DNA of 64,000 nucleotides from Methylotenera mobilis JLW8 (GCF_000023705.1 NC_012968.1:310001-374000), one strand, 5' to 3'. Shown: positions 17,186 through 26,497, counted from the stretch's first letter. Notes: generated by a model not told the origin, from the sequence alone. Numbers and translations: made by a program.

Positions 17186-19150
17186 TTGAATCCTAAATTA
17201 TCATTTACTAAAAACTTTCTAGATTTGCTGAGCTCCATGCGCTTTGCCGTGAGTTTGTTGAGCGTGTTGGGTGTGGCCTCAGTCATCGGTACGGTGCTTA
17301 AGCAAAATGAGCCTTATGAGAACTATATTGTAAAGTTTGGTCAGTTTTGGTTTGCGATGTTTGAACGTATGGGTTTGTATGATGTTTACCATAGCGTTTG
17401 GTTTTTAGTCATTCTGTTGTTCTTGGTGGTATCTACTAGTCTGTGTATTTACCGCAACACCCCTTTAATGCTCAAAGAGTGGCGTACCTTTAAAGAACAT
17501 GCCACAGAAAAATCGTTGCGTGCGTTTAGTCATCAGGCCACATTTAACCTGACCGCAGACTATGCAGCAGTTAAGCAAAATCTTTTACAGTTTTTAGATG
17601 CCAAAGGTTTTAAATATAAAATCAGAGCACAGGAAGACGGTAGCGAATTAATTGCAGCCAAAGCCGGCACGCATCAGCGCTGGGGGTATATTTTTACGCA
17701 CGTGGCGATGGTGGTGATTTTATTTGGCGGCTTGCTGGACGGTAACCTGCCGTTTAAAGTACAGGAGATGCTAGGTTATAAGCGCATTGAAACTAAAGAT
17801 TTACCGGTTTCAAAAGTGCCTGAGGCAAGCAAAATGTCGGTGAGTAATCCTTCATTCCGCGGCAACATGACGCTGGCAGAGGGCTCAACGCAGAATGTGG
17901 CTTTTTTACGTGTGCGTGATGGCTATCTGGTACAAGAGCTGCCGTTTGCGGTTGGTTTAAAAGATTTTCGTATTGAACATTACGCGACAGGTCAGCCTAA
18001 GTCATTTGAAAGTGATTTGGTGATTTTTGACCCGGAATTAAAAGAGCCAATTGCCAAAACCATTAGCGTGAATCATCCTTTAACCTATAAAGGTATCGCG
18101 ATTTATCAGTCTGACTTTCAAGATGGTGGCACGGGCTTGAAATTTAATGTGTGGAATCTATTTTCCTCTAATAATCAACCGCAGGCTTTGTCCGGCAACA
18201 TCTTTGGTGAAGGTGCGTTAGGTGAGGGTGACGCTAAGTTGCGTGTGGAATACAACGACTTCCGTAAGTTTAATATTATTAACATGTCACCCGATGGCAA
18301 AGGTAAGCCACATAACGTAGGTCCTAACGTGACCTATAAATTACGTGATGGCCGTGGTCAGGCTACTGAATACGTGACCTATATGCAGCCTGTGCAGATA
18401 GATGGTCAATTTTATTTCTTGTCCGGCATGCGTGAAACCGTCCAAGAGGATTTCCGTTATTTGCGCATCCCGGTAGATGAGGGTTTAAGCATCGATGGCT
18501 TTATGGGGTTTAGGGCCATTATGTTGGATGCCTCTAAATATCCGGAAATAGCAAAACGCATCGCACAAAAGTCTTTGGGCGTACGTGGTGACCCTGAGAT
18601 ACGCAAGCAGTTTGAACTTAGTTTAGTGCGGCTACTCACTGTATTTGCACAAGGCGGCTATAGTGAAGTGGCGAAGGTGATCGAGAAAAATGTGCCAGAA
18701 AAAGAGCGTGAAGCGTCAGCGACTACCTATATCAAGATGGTAAATGTTGCTGCATACGAGGCTTATAACATGGCGCTGGAACTTAATAACAAGCCATTGC
18801 TGAAAAATAGCGCGGAAACCGAGCGCTTGATGCGCGATAGTTTGAACGCGTTCAGTGATATGTTCTTCTATGGCACTCCGTATTATTTGCAGCTGAATCA
18901 GTTTGAGCATAAAGAGGCGAGTGGTCTACAATTAACCAAGTCGCCTGGGCAAAAATGGGTGTACTTGGGCTCAGTGATTTTGGTGCTGGGTATTTTTGCC
19001 ATGATGTATATCCGCGAAAGAAGAGTCTGGTTATACCTGAAGCCAGGTGCAAAAGAAGTGCATTTCGCTATGGCGTCTAATCGTAAGAATTTAGAGTTTG
19101 AGCAAGAGTTTAATTTATACCGCGAACAACTTGCTGGCATTGTTAGCTAA
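17186..19150 (+). CDS. resB: Cytochrome c biogenesis protein ResB (Ccs1)
   Basis: Membrane subunit of System II cytochrome c maturation; with CcsA it exports heme and ligates it to apocytochromes. The 654-residue protein has the expected N-terminal membrane segments (LLSSMRFAVSLLSVLGVASVIGTVL, VWFLVILLFLVVSTSLCIY), a third near residue 165 (GYIFTHVAMVVILFGG), a large periplasmic domain, and a last segment near 605 (WVYLGSVILVLGIFAMMYI). The start is TTG at 17186: the family N-terminus includes the LLSSMRF segment, so the ATG inside it would be too short. The ribosome-binding site is weak. Confidence 0.92.
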   Translation: MNPKLSFTKNFLDLLSSMRFAVSLLSVLGVASVIGTVLKQNEPYENYIVKFGQFWFAMFERMGLYDVYHSVWFLVILLFLVVSTSLCIYRNTPLMLKEWRTFKEHATEKSLRAFSHQATFNLTADYAAVKQNLLQFLDAKGFKYKIRAQEDGSELIAAKAGTHQRWGYIFTHVAMVVILFGGLLDGNLPFKVQEMLGYKRIETKDLPVSKVPEASKMSVSNPSFRGNMTLAEGSTQNVAFLRVRDGYLVQELPFAVGLKDFRIEHYATGQPKSFESDLVIFDPELKEPIAKTISVNHPLTYKGIAIYQSDFQDGGTGLKFNVWNLFSSNNQPQALSGNIFGEGALGEGDAKLRVEYNDFRKFNIINMSPDGKGKPHNVGPNVTYKLRDGRGQATEYVTYMQPVQIDGQFYFLSGMRETVQEDFRYLRIPVDEGLSIDGFMGFRAIMLDASKYPEIAKRIAQKSLGVRGDPEIRKQFELSLVRLLTVFAQGGYSEVAKVIEKNVPEKEREASATTYIKMVNVAAYEAYNMALELNNKPLLKNSAETERLMRDSLNAFSDMFFYGTPYYLQLNQFEHKEASGLQLTKSPGQKWVYLGSVILVLGIFAMMYIRERRVWLYLKPGAKEVHFAMASNRKNLEFEQEFNLYREQLAGIVS

Positions 19151-19160
19151 GGAATTGAAA

Positions 19161-20303
19161 ATGAATGACACCATGAGTTATCAACAACAAACGTTGTTGC
19201 AAAAATTGAACTGGCAAGATTGGCTATATGCTTTAGTCATCGTTGCGGGTTCTATATTCGCATTTATTAAATATGCACATTACATGGATGCATACGAAGT
19301 CACCTTTTTATTCGGGGCGGCGGCTTTAGTAAGCTATTTGGGCTGGCAGTGGAAGGCGCTTAGCAGATTAGTGCTGGGTGTTGGCGTACTGAGCTTGTCT
19401 GCAATCGCTTTGTACCACGGAGATCAGGCGCGTGCCACACAAGTATTTTTCCTGAAGTTCTTAATCGCAAGTCAGTCCGCCATTATGTGGATGAATGTTT
19501 TATTTGTACTGGCGATGCTGACTTACTGGTTTGCCTTATTTAAACGTAGCGTGTTCAGCGGTAAAGTAGCTTCAGCACTCACATGGTCTGCTGTACTGTT
19601 TGGTTTTGTAGGCCTAATGGTGCGCTGGTATGAGTCTTACCTAATTGGTACGGACGTAGGGCATATTCCAGTCAGCAATTTATATGAAGTGTTTGTGTTG
19701 TTCTGCTTAATTACGGCTTTGCTGTATTTGCACTATGAGCAAAAGTTAAATACTAAGCAATTAGGCGGTTTTGTGTTGCTGGTCATCAATGCCGCAGTTG
19801 GTTTTATATTGTGGTACACCTTTGATCGTGCCGCACATAATATTCAGCCGTTAGTGCCGGCGTTGCAAAGCTATTGGATGAAAATACACGTGCCGGCTAA
19901 CTTTATCGGTTATGGCTCATTTTCTTTAGCAGCAATGGTGGCGTTCTCTTACCTGCTGGCGAGCAAAGGCGTGCTTACTTCACGCTTGCCTAGTTTGGAC
20001 GTGTTGGATGACCTAATGTATAAAGCCATCGCCGTGGGGTTTGCCTTTTTTACCATTGCAACTATTTTGGGTGCAATGTGGGCGGCTGAGGCTTGGGGCG
20101 GTTACTGGAGTTGGGACCCAAAAGAAACTTGGGCGCTGATTGTGTGGTTGAACTACGCGGCTTGGCTGCATTTGCGTATGGTTAAAGGTTTGCGCGGGCC
20201 ATTGCTGGCTTGGTGGGCATTAATTGGTTTGATTATTACTACCTTTGCGTTCCTGGGCGTTAATATGTTCCTAAGTGGTTTGCACTCATACGGCACACTA
20301 TAG
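19161..20303 (+). CDS. ccsA: Cytochrome c biogenesis protein CcsA (ResC)
   Basis: Heme-handling partner of ResB in System II; some annotations call it CcsB. The 380-residue protein has about eight membrane segments and the tryptophan-rich WWD signature (WAAEAWGGYWSWDPKETWAL) near residue 310, flanked by conserved histidines. The ATG at 19161 follows AAGGAA and lies 11 bases after the resB stop; a TTG at 19098 in the same frame lies inside resB and is rejected. The pair would mature cytochromes c4 and c1 encoded in this window. Confidence 0.93.
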   Translation: MNDTMSYQQQTLLQKLNWQDWLYALVIVAGSIFAFIKYAHYMDAYEVTFLFGAAALVSYLGWQWKALSRLVLGVGVLSLSAIALYHGDQARATQVFFLKFLIASQSAIMWMNVLFVLAMLTYWFALFKRSVFSGKVASALTWSAVLFGFVGLMVRWYESYLIGTDVGHIPVSNLYEVFVLFCLITALLYLHYEQKLNTKQLGGFVLLVINAAVGFILWYTFDRAAHNIQPLVPALQSYWMKIHVPANFIGYGSFSLAAMVAFSYLLASKGVLTSRLPSLDVLDDLMYKAIAVGFAFFTIATILGAMWAAEAWGGYWSWDPKETWALIVWLNYAAWLHLRMVKGLRGPLLAWWALIGLIITTFAFLGVNMFLSGLHSYGTL

Positions 20304-20345
20304 CTGCCTAAGCTGATTACGTTGTCTGGATTGGTTGCCCCGTGA

Positions 20346-20390
20346 CTTAGCTAAGTTATCTGGCTAAGTGGTTACCTAGCTAAGTCGCTC
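20346..20390. repeat. Degenerate ~15 bp tandem repeat
   Basis: Three imperfect units: CTTAGCTAAGTTAT, CTGGCTAAGTGGTTAC and CTAGCTAAGTCGCTC, in the gap after ccsA. The word CTAGCTAAGTC also occurs at 8880-8890. Confidence 0.45.
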
Positions 20391-20427
20391 AGTCGGTACT
20401 GCGTTAATACAATACTATTTATATATC

Positions 20428-20466
20428 AAAAAAGCCTTGCGATCACAATGACCGCAAGGCTTTTTT
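20428..20466. terminator. Strong bidirectional terminator
   Basis: A GC-rich stem AAAAAAGCCTTGCG / CGCAAGGCTTTTTT with T-runs on both strands lies between convergent ccsA and the histidine kinase gene. Confidence 0.92.
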
Positions 20467-20507
20467 CATGGCGGTTGATGATTGCTAGCGACAATCATCA
20501 ACGTGTA

Positions 20508-22205
20508 TCAATGCACTTTTTCTAGTCTAAATCTTACTTCACCATCAATGTTGTCGATCAGGCTGAGTGCATAGCCTGCATGTTCCGCTTGCTGTGCGGC
20601 ATGATATAAGCCAACACCCAAGCCGCTTTTGGAGCTGACGTGGGTTTTGAAGAGTTTGTCCGCGACTTCATCTGGTACTGCTGAACCGGTGTCGGTAACC
20701 TCTATGCAAAAGTGATTAGACGGCATAATAGCCACATTGATGCTAATGTTGGTTTCCAGCTTGGCTTTCTCCAGTGCATTCTGTATCAGATTATCCACCA
20801 CGCTATCTAAAACGTCGGGATCGATGTCGGTTTTTGGCAAATTTGTAGGCGCTTCAAATTGCACTTGCTGATGCGCGTTGATTTGCTTGAAGCTCTTCCA
20901 CCAATGACTTACCTTAGCTTGGTTCTTTTTCTCTACGCCCGGTTCTTCCAGTTTGTTCAGAGTGCTTGCAAGGCGCTGACTTAATCTTGGTAGCTGTTTC
21001 TTAATCAGGTCAACTAGTCTTGCGTCATCTGCTGCGTGATTGCTCTGCTCCGCGGCAGCAGACAGCGTGCCTAATGACTGTAAAATATTCTTGATGTCAT
21101 GCGTTAACCGAGAGCCGGTTTCATACAAGCTTTGCATATAAGCATTCTGGCTGATTGTTTCCTCGCGGCGCTTTGCTTCGTAGAATTCGCCTAAAATTTG
21201 TGTAAGCAGTTGTACGTGCAGATACATGGCTGGGGTAAATTGCCAGCGCGAATACAGTGTTAAGTGCAGTTGATGAAAGCTAAAAGTAGAGATAAAGCGT
21301 GTGGGCTCACCAATCTCCTGATGGATATTTTCAGAGCGCCACGATACCCCGCTTACCCAATTTAATGCCACTAACTCGCGCATTGATGCTTGTAAAAAAC
21401 CTTCGGCGGAGGTTTCGTGTTCAGCAAATGCGGCAATTTTTCTAATCCACTGTTCAAACGGTAGGCCAATGCTTAATAGGTAGCGCGACATCAGCAGCTC
21501 TAGGCCAGAAAAAGTCGCGCTAGGGTTCCATAGCCAGCTAATTGCCACTAAGGTAGTCGCTAGGCCAAAAACTGTGAAAATAAGTAGCTTTACATAATGA
21601 ATTTGCCAGACAACGCCAATAGCAAAGCTGCTTAATATGACAATAATGGTCAGTAAGAAGATGAGTAGTGTGTAAAAAAAGTCAATATTTTGCGTATAGG
21701 TAAGGCTGATGTTCTTTGCTGATAAAAATAAAATGGTCAGCGGCAGTATCGGTAATACGTAGACCAAGAGTAGTTCTGCGGCCAGTAAATCATTGTCTGC
21801 GTTAAGTAGTTTAGGCACCACCCAGAGTAAGAGGATGGCTAGCAGATATGAGGCGGCGAGTATGTTCGGCACTTTTGAGTGTGTAGCCTCGCTGGATAGT
21901 ATGCGCCCGCCAATCAGGGAGAATAACCCTGCAATCCAGAATGCGGTGACCCACCAGTTGGTCAGAAAAGTGGTGAGGTAAGCACCGATAAGCACAATGC
22001 CGACCATCTTCCAGGAGAGCTTGTCGCTTTGGCGCATCACGGGCTGCCACAGCAAAAAGACGCCGTAGTGGCAGAGCAGTAATGCCGTATGTAAATGACT
22101 ATTCTCACCCCAGATCAGCAGTGCATGTAGTGACAGCATCAGTAGCGCCATCAGGCGATCGTGATTGTTAAGAGTTAGTCGGTAAAGCTGAAAAAGTGAG
22201 CGCAT
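20508..22205 (-). CDS. Orphan membrane sensor histidine kinase
   Basis: A 565-residue histidine kinase. Residues 1-225 form about seven or eight membrane helices, followed by a GAF-like middle (about 230-345), then the kinase core: H-box ETGSRLTHDIKN with His369, N-box DNLIQNALEKA (471-481), G1 DTGSAVPDEVADKLF (505-519) and G2 KSGLGVGLY. The arrangement of a membrane domain, GAF-like region and late H-box resembles PrsK-type kinases of exopolysaccharide control, but that assignment is inference. No response regulator gene is adjacent; the nearest gene, a prepilin, is divergent. Confidence 0.82.
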   Translation of the reverse strand: MRSLFQLYRLTLNNHDRLMALLMLSLHALLIWGENSHLHTALLLCHYGVFLLWQPVMRQSDKLSWKMVGIVLIGAYLTTFLTNWWVTAFWIAGLFSLIGGRILSSEATHSKVPNILAASYLLAILLLWVVPKLLNADNDLLAAELLLVYVLPILPLTILFLSAKNISLTYTQNIDFFYTLLIFLLTIIVILSSFAIGVVWQIHYVKLLIFTVFGLATTLVAISWLWNPSATFSGLELLMSRYLLSIGLPFEQWIRKIAAFAEHETSAEGFLQASMRELVALNWVSGVSWRSENIHQEIGEPTRFISTFSFHQLHLTLYSRWQFTPAMYLHVQLLTQILGEFYEAKRREETISQNAYMQSLYETGSRLTHDIKNILQSLGTLSAAAEQSNHAADDARLVDLIKKQLPRLSQRLASTLNKLEEPGVEKKNQAKVSHWWKSFKQINAHQQVQFEAPTNLPKTDIDPDVLDSVVDNLIQNALEKAKLETNISINVAIMPSNHFCIEVTDTGSAVPDEVADKLFKTHVSSKSGLGVGLYHAAQQAEHAGYALSLIDNIDGEVRFRLEKVH

Positions 22206-22449
22206 ATTTTATGTTGTGTACATATTGTCAAAATTAACATACCGTCGGGATTTGAACACAAGTGTCCAATCTTTGACAATAATTTGTACGTAATGGATGT
22301 TATATCTTGTAGAATACAAGCAAATTGCTGTTGGATATAATCAATCATAGCTGGTATGTTATTTGCTAGTTAAAAATTGACACTTAACTTGGTGTTGTAA
22401 CTTACATGTTTAAATTGGCGCATTGATTGCGCACAGTTCGGGGAATTAA

Positions 22450-23124
22450 ATGAAAAGAACACAGGCAGGCTTTACGCTAATTGAGTTGGCAATTGTGCTG
22501 GTAATTATTGGCCTATTGCTTGGAGGCGTACTTAAAGGGCAAGAGCTTATTAATAGTGCTAAAGTTAAGAATATGGCTAGTGATTTTAAGAACACCCAGG
22601 TTTATATTTACGGATATCAAGATAAATACAGGGCTTTGCCTGGGGATGATGCAAATCCAACAGCCCATGTGGGCTCAACTGCCCTTAAGGCTGCCACTGG
22701 TACAGGGGATGGAGTTATTAGTGGAGCATGGGATGGAGGTGCGGGCGGAACTGCGCCTGCAACTGAGTCTGGTATATTTTGGCAGCATGTTCGATTGGCG
22801 GGCTTGGCTCCAGGGCCGACCACTGGCACTGATGCGAGCTATTATCCAACTAATGCAGATGGTGGGAGAATAGGTGTGCAAAGTGTGTCTAATTTTAATT
22901 CGCTATCTACAGGCCCGGCGGGACTAACAGGATCTTACGTTATTTGTTCCGCGGCTGTTTTAGGTAAGTATGCTAAGCAACTAGACACTGCGCTTGATGA
23001 TGGGGAAACTTCCACTGGCTCGATGCGGACATACGCCACGGCAGCTGGTGGATGGGTAACTAGTAATGTTGCTACTCCGACTATTGCTGATGCTACAACC
23101 TATAATGTTTGCTTATCTTTTTAA
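22450..23124 (+). CDS. Type IV prepilin-like protein (orphan pilin)
   Basis: A 224-residue secreted pilin. The leader MKRTQAG is followed by the class III cleavage motif FTLIELAIVLVIIGLLLGG; cleavage after Gly7 puts Glu at mature position 5. The rest is a Gly/Thr/Ala-rich globular head with ESGIFWQHVRLAGL, and two cysteines (VICSAA, NVCLSF) that could form the C-terminal disulfide loop. No pilus assembly genes are near, so it must use machinery encoded elsewhere. A GGGGAA ribosome-binding site precedes the ATG. It may be a minor pilin or pseudopilin rather than the major subunit. Confidence 0.82.
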   Translation: MKRTQAGFTLIELAIVLVIIGLLLGGVLKGQELINSAKVKNMASDFKNTQVYIYGYQDKYRALPGDDANPTAHVGSTALKAATGTGDGVISGAWDGGAGGTAPATESGIFWQHVRLAGLAPGPTTGTDASYYPTNADGGRIGVQSVSNFNSLSTGPAGLTGSYVICSAAVLGKYAKQLDTALDDGETSTGSMRTYATAAGGWVTSNVATPTIADATTYNVCLSF

Positions 23125-23146
23125 GTAGTTATACCATGACCTATTT

Positions 23147-23170
23147 AAACCCACTTCGGTGGGTTTTTTT
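23147..23170 (+). terminator. Terminator after the prepilin gene
   Basis: The stem AAACCCA / TGGGTTT with a CTTCGG loop is followed by a T-run. Confidence 0.9.
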
Positions 23171-23216
23171 ATTGGCTAACGGTTTGGTTAAGTTGCTACG
23201 AGGTTAATTTTACAGC

Positions 23217-23244
23217 TTGCGTAGAATCTTAATTGTTCTAAAAT
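23217..23244 (+). promoter_or_regulatory. Probable promoter of the mla operon
   Basis: TTGCGT, a 16-base spacer and TAAAAT, ending about 49 bases before mlaF. Confidence 0.45.
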
Positions 23245-23292
23245 GGCACCTTGGGTAAAAGCAAGAAAATTAACTGAAAAATTGTGCTTTAA

Positions 23293-24087
23293 ATGACATC
23301 AAATATTGTAGAAATTGACAACCTTTCCTTTGGGTACAGCGGTCGTATATTGCACAAAGGGATTAACATGACTTTCCCCAAAGGGAAGGTCGTTGCCATT
23401 ATGGGCGGTAGCGGTAGTGGTAAGACCACATTGCTGCGCTTGATTGGTGGTCAGGTTAAGCCAACGAAAGGTGAAGTGCGTGTTAACGGGCAAGTGGTGC
23501 ATGAGCAAACGCGTGATGGTATTTATCAGTTGCGCCGCAGCATGGGCATGTTGTTTCAGCATGGCGCTTTATTTACCGATTTAAGCGTGTTTGATAATGT
23601 CGCGTTCCCGATGCGTGAGTTAACGGATTTACCTGAGTCCATGATTCGTGACTTGGTACTGCTAAAGCTGAATGCAGTGGGTTTGCGCGGTGCGTATAAG
23701 TTGATGCCTACAGAATTGTCTGGCGGTATGGCGCGTCGTGTTGCATTGGCGCGTGCGGTTGCGTTAGACCCCAATATCATTATGTATGATGAGCCGTTTG
23801 CCGGTTTAGACCCAATCTCTATGGGGGTGATCTGTGAGTTGATTCGTAGCCTGAATGATGCACTGGGTGCGACTTCTATTATTGTTTCACATGATGTTAA
23901 AGAAACATTTTTGATTGCTGATTATGTGTACTTTGTCGCTAATGGTGAGGTGGCGGCAGAGGGTACCCCTGAAGATTTAATGCAATCTACCCTTCCATTT
24001 GTTCATCAGTTTGTGCATGGCGAGAAAGATGGTCCGGTACCTTTCCATTATGCAGCGCCCGATTACCGGGCTCAGCTGTTGGGTTGA
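23293..24087 (+). CDS. mlaF: Phospholipid ABC transporter ATPase MlaF
   Basis: Cytoplasmic ATPase of the MlaFEDB complex, which moves phospholipids between the outer and inner membranes to keep outer-membrane asymmetry. The 264-residue protein has Walker A GGSGSGKTT (38-46), Q-loop LFQHGALFTD, signature LSGGMARRVALARA and Walker B IIMYDEPFAGLDP. First gene of mlaFEDCB. Downstream spacing to mlaE is 40 bases. Confidence 0.94.
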   Translation: MTSNIVEIDNLSFGYSGRILHKGINMTFPKGKVVAIMGGSGSGKTTLLRLIGGQVKPTKGEVRVNGQVVHEQTRDGIYQLRRSMGMLFQHGALFTDLSVFDNVAFPMRELTDLPESMIRDLVLLKLNAVGLRGAYKLMPTELSGGMARRVALARAVALDPNIIMYDEPFAGLDPISMGVICELIRSLNDALGATSIIVSHDVKETFLIADYVYFVANGEVAAEGTPEDLMQSTLPFVHQFVHGEKDGPVPFHYAAPDYRAQLLG

Positions 24088-24127
24088 GTGTTCAGCTACA
24101 GACTAGCGGTTTAATGGATTTAGTTTA

Positions 24128-24931
24128 ATGATTAATAAAATAATTAATATGTTTTCTCGGTTTCTAAGCGGCGTCGGCAATCGCATGATTGCACGTATCT
24201 GGCGTTTGGGTGCTGGCGCTAGGCTTTTTATGCTGGCGATTGCTTATTCGGGTGAGAGTTTTAGGCGCTTTCATTTAACACTGCGTGAAGTGTATTTTAC
24301 GGGTGTGATGTCTTTGCTGATTATTATCGTATCTGCATTCTTTGTTGGTATGGTGCTGGCGTTGCAGGGCTATAACACGCTGCAGAAGTATGGTTCATCA
24401 GAGGCAATCGGGGTGCTGGTGGCCTTGGCTTTGGTGCGCGAATTGGGCCCGGTAGTAACAGCTTTGTTGTTTGCGGGTCGTGCTGGTACTGCAATTACGG
24501 CTGAAATCGGCTTGATGAAAACAACTGAACAATTGTCGGCAATGGAAATGATGGCGGTTAACCCAATCGCGCGCGTGGTTGCACCAAGATTTTGGGCTGG
24601 TGTAATCTCTATGCCTATCCTTGCTGCCCTGTTCTCTATGGTGGGCGTGTTAGGGGGCTATTTAGTAGCAGTGCCGCTGATTGGTGTGGATGATGGCGCA
24701 TTCTGGTCACAAATGCAGGCGAATGTGGATGTGCGTGCAGATATTATTAATGGTGTGATCAAAAGTGTGGTGTTCGGGGTTGCTTGTACCATGATTGCCT
24801 TGTTCGAGGGTTTTGATGCGCCTCCTACGGCAGAGGGTGTTAGTCATGCGACCACCAGAACCGTGGTGATTTCATCGCTCACCGTATTATTTTTGGATTT
24901 TGTATTAACGTCTTTTATGCTGGTTGTTTAG
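24128..24931 (+). CDS. mlaE: Phospholipid ABC transporter permease MlaE
   Basis: Inner-membrane permease of the Mla system. The 267-residue protein has five or six membrane helices and the MlaE family motifs GMVLALQGYNTLQKYGS, LVRELGPVVTALLFAGRAG and AEIGLMKTTEQLSAMEMMAV. It lies between mlaF and mlaD, in the usual order. Confidence 0.94.
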   Translation: MINKIINMFSRFLSGVGNRMIARIWRLGAGARLFMLAIAYSGESFRRFHLTLREVYFTGVMSLLIIIVSAFFVGMVLALQGYNTLQKYGSSEAIGVLVALALVRELGPVVTALLFAGRAGTAITAEIGLMKTTEQLSAMEMMAVNPIARVVAPRFWAGVISMPILAALFSMVGVLGGYLVAVPLIGVDDGAFWSQMQANVDVRADIINGVIKSVVFGVACTMIALFEGFDAPPTAEGVSHATTRTVVISSLTVLFLDFVLTSFMLVV

Positions 24932-24962
24932 CCCATAAAAACAAAGTTGAGAGGGTAGTGAA

Positions 24963-25499
24963 GTGGATAGAACAAAAATAGATTTATGGGTAGGTATTTT
25001 TGTGGCTTTAGGCGCAGCTGCATTGCTGGGTCTTGCTATGAAGGTGGGTAATTTAACCTCAAGTAAAATTGGCGAGACTTACTCAGTAAGTGCTTCATTT
25101 GAGAATATTGGCGGCTTGAAGCCAAGCGCCCCAGTAAAAAGTGCTGGTGTAGTGGTTGGCCGTGTCGCCGATATCAGCTTCGATGCTAAGTCTTACGTCG
25201 CTGTGGTGACGATTAAAATCGATAAACGCTATCAGTTTCCTAAAGATACTTTTGCTAATATCTATACGGCAGGTTTGTTGGGCGAGCAATATATTGGTTT
25301 AGAAGCTGGTGGCGAAGATGATGTGCTGAAGGCTGGCGATAAAATCAGCCAGACCCAAGACGCGATAGTGTTAGAAAAGATGATCAGTCAGTTTTTGTAT
25401 AATAAAGCTTCTGAGTCAGATAATGACAAGGCTGCAGCCCCTGCAACTGGCGAGCCAGCGAAGGCTAAGTCAACCGAATTGGGTGATGCGCCGTTCTAG
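24963..25499 (+). CDS. mlaD: MCE-domain lipid-binding protein MlaD
   Basis: Periplasmic substrate-binding subunit, anchored by one N-terminal helix (LWVGIFVALGAAALLGLAM) and forming a hexameric ring through its MCE domain (YSVSASFENIGGLKPSAPVKSAGVVVGRV). The 178-residue protein ends in a low-complexity Ala/Lys tail. The start is GTG at 24963 with GAGAGGG upstream. Part of the mla operon. Confidence 0.93.
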   Translation: MDRTKIDLWVGIFVALGAAALLGLAMKVGNLTSSKIGETYSVSASFENIGGLKPSAPVKSAGVVVGRVADISFDAKSYVAVVTIKIDKRYQFPKDTFANIYTAGLLGEQYIGLEAGGEDDVLKAGDKISQTQDAIVLEKMISQFLYNKASESDNDKAAAPATGEPAKAKSTELGDAPF

Positions 25500-25570
25500 T
25501 CAGGATTGGTTGCTGTTTTGATGTTGGTTTGTTTAATTTGTCAGTTTGACGAAAATATAAAAGGTCTCAA

Positions 25571-26191
25571 ATGAAAATGTTTTTAAAGTTGGTGATGAGT
25601 GTCACTTTTGCTACTGCAATGTTTGTAAATGCCAGCTTGGTTCAGGCAGAGGTTTCTGCGGATGAGTTGGTGAAGCGCACAGCTGAAGATGTACTTAACA
25701 CGCTTAAGAGTGATAAAGACATTCAAGCGGGTAATCAGCAAAAGATTTATGCGCTGGCTGAAGAGAAAATTCTACCTAACTTTGATTTTGAGCGCGTTTG
25801 CCGCATGGTGCTGGGTAAAAACTGGAGAACTGCTACGCCAGAGCAGCAAGCTGCTTTCCAAAAAGAGTTCCGTACATTGTTGTTACGCACTTACGCAACA
25901 GCGCTGGGTAAATACAAAAACCAAGTGATTGAATACAAACCGTTACGTGCTGAAGCTGGCGCGAAAAATGTTAGTGTTAAAACTCAGATTCTGCAGCCTG
26001 GTGGTCAGCCAATTTCAGTGGATTATAGCTTGGTGAAGCTGGATAACGGCTGGAAGGTTTATGATATTGTGATTGAAAGTGTAAGCTTGGTAACTAACTA
26101 CCGTAGCCAGTTCAGCAGTGAGATTCGCGATAACGGCCTTGATAGCTTGAATAAAAAACTTGCGGATAAAAATAAAGCATCTGGCGTATGA
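25571..26191 (+). CDS. mlaC: Periplasmic phospholipid carrier MlaC
   Basis: Soluble lipid carrier shuttling between the outer-membrane MlaA complex and MlaFEDB. The 206-residue protein has a signal peptide (MKMFLKLVMSVTFATAMFV.., cleavage near QA/EVSA) and the MlaC/Tol-Ttg2 core (FDFERVCRMVLGKNWRTATPEQQAAFQKEFRTLLLRTYATAL is the conserved stretch at about 73-114 by position; key words FDFERV, W and FRTLLLRTYA). Its stop overlaps the mlaB start. No mlaA gene follows, unlike in some Burkholderiales. Confidence 0.92.
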   Translation: MKMFLKLVMSVTFATAMFVNASLVQAEVSADELVKRTAEDVLNTLKSDKDIQAGNQQKIYALAEEKILPNFDFERVCRMVLGKNWRTATPEQQAAFQKEFRTLLLRTYATALGKYKNQVIEYKPLRAEAGAKNVSVKTQILQPGGQPISVDYSLVKLDNGWKVYDIVIESVSLVTNYRSQFSSEIRDNGLDSLNKKLADKNKASGV

Positions 26192-26478
26192 GTAACGTAG
26201 CATTACAAGGCAATACGTGGCAACTCTCCGGTGAGATACTGGTTGATAATGCCAATGCAGTGTTGGTTGAGAGTGCTGCATTGGTAATGAATGATGCGCT
26301 ACAGATAGATTTTTCTGCGGTCACTAATACAGACACTTCTGCCATTAGTTTGATGATGGAGTGGCAGCGTCGGGCGATTGCCTTTAATCATAAAATCACC
26401 TTTGTGAATTTACCTGAGGGGTTGGAGAGTTTGGCTACACTGTATGGTGTTGCTGATTTTATCCCGCTCAGTGCTTAA
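26188..26478 (+). CDS. mlaB: STAS-domain protein MlaB
   Basis: Small cytoplasmic STAS protein that binds MlaF and stabilises the transporter. The 96-residue protein has the STAS pattern (LVDNANAVLVESAAL, IDFSAVTNTDTSAISLMMEWQRRA with the conserved Ser/Thr region). Its ATG overlaps the mlaC stop (ATGA), implying translational coupling. Divergent in sequence, as is normal for MlaB. Confidence 0.85.
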   Translation: MSNVALQGNTWQLSGEILVDNANAVLVESAALVMNDALQIDFSAVTNTDTSAISLMMEWQRRAIAFNHKITFVNLPEGLESLATLYGVADFIPLSA

Positions 26479-26497
26479 TCGCTAATCTGAACCCAAA

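Noticed and set aside
22273-22305. TTGACA with TTATAT as a sigma70 promoter for the prepilin
   Set aside because: The spacer is about 21 bases, too long for a normal promoter.
22416-22430. Sigma54-type promoter TGGC-N7-TTGC before the prepilin gene
   Set aside because: The spacing is right, and pilin genes are often RpoN-dependent, but initiation 12 bases downstream (about 22442) would fall inside the GGGGAA ribosome-binding site and leave only about eight leader bases. Not reported as a feature.
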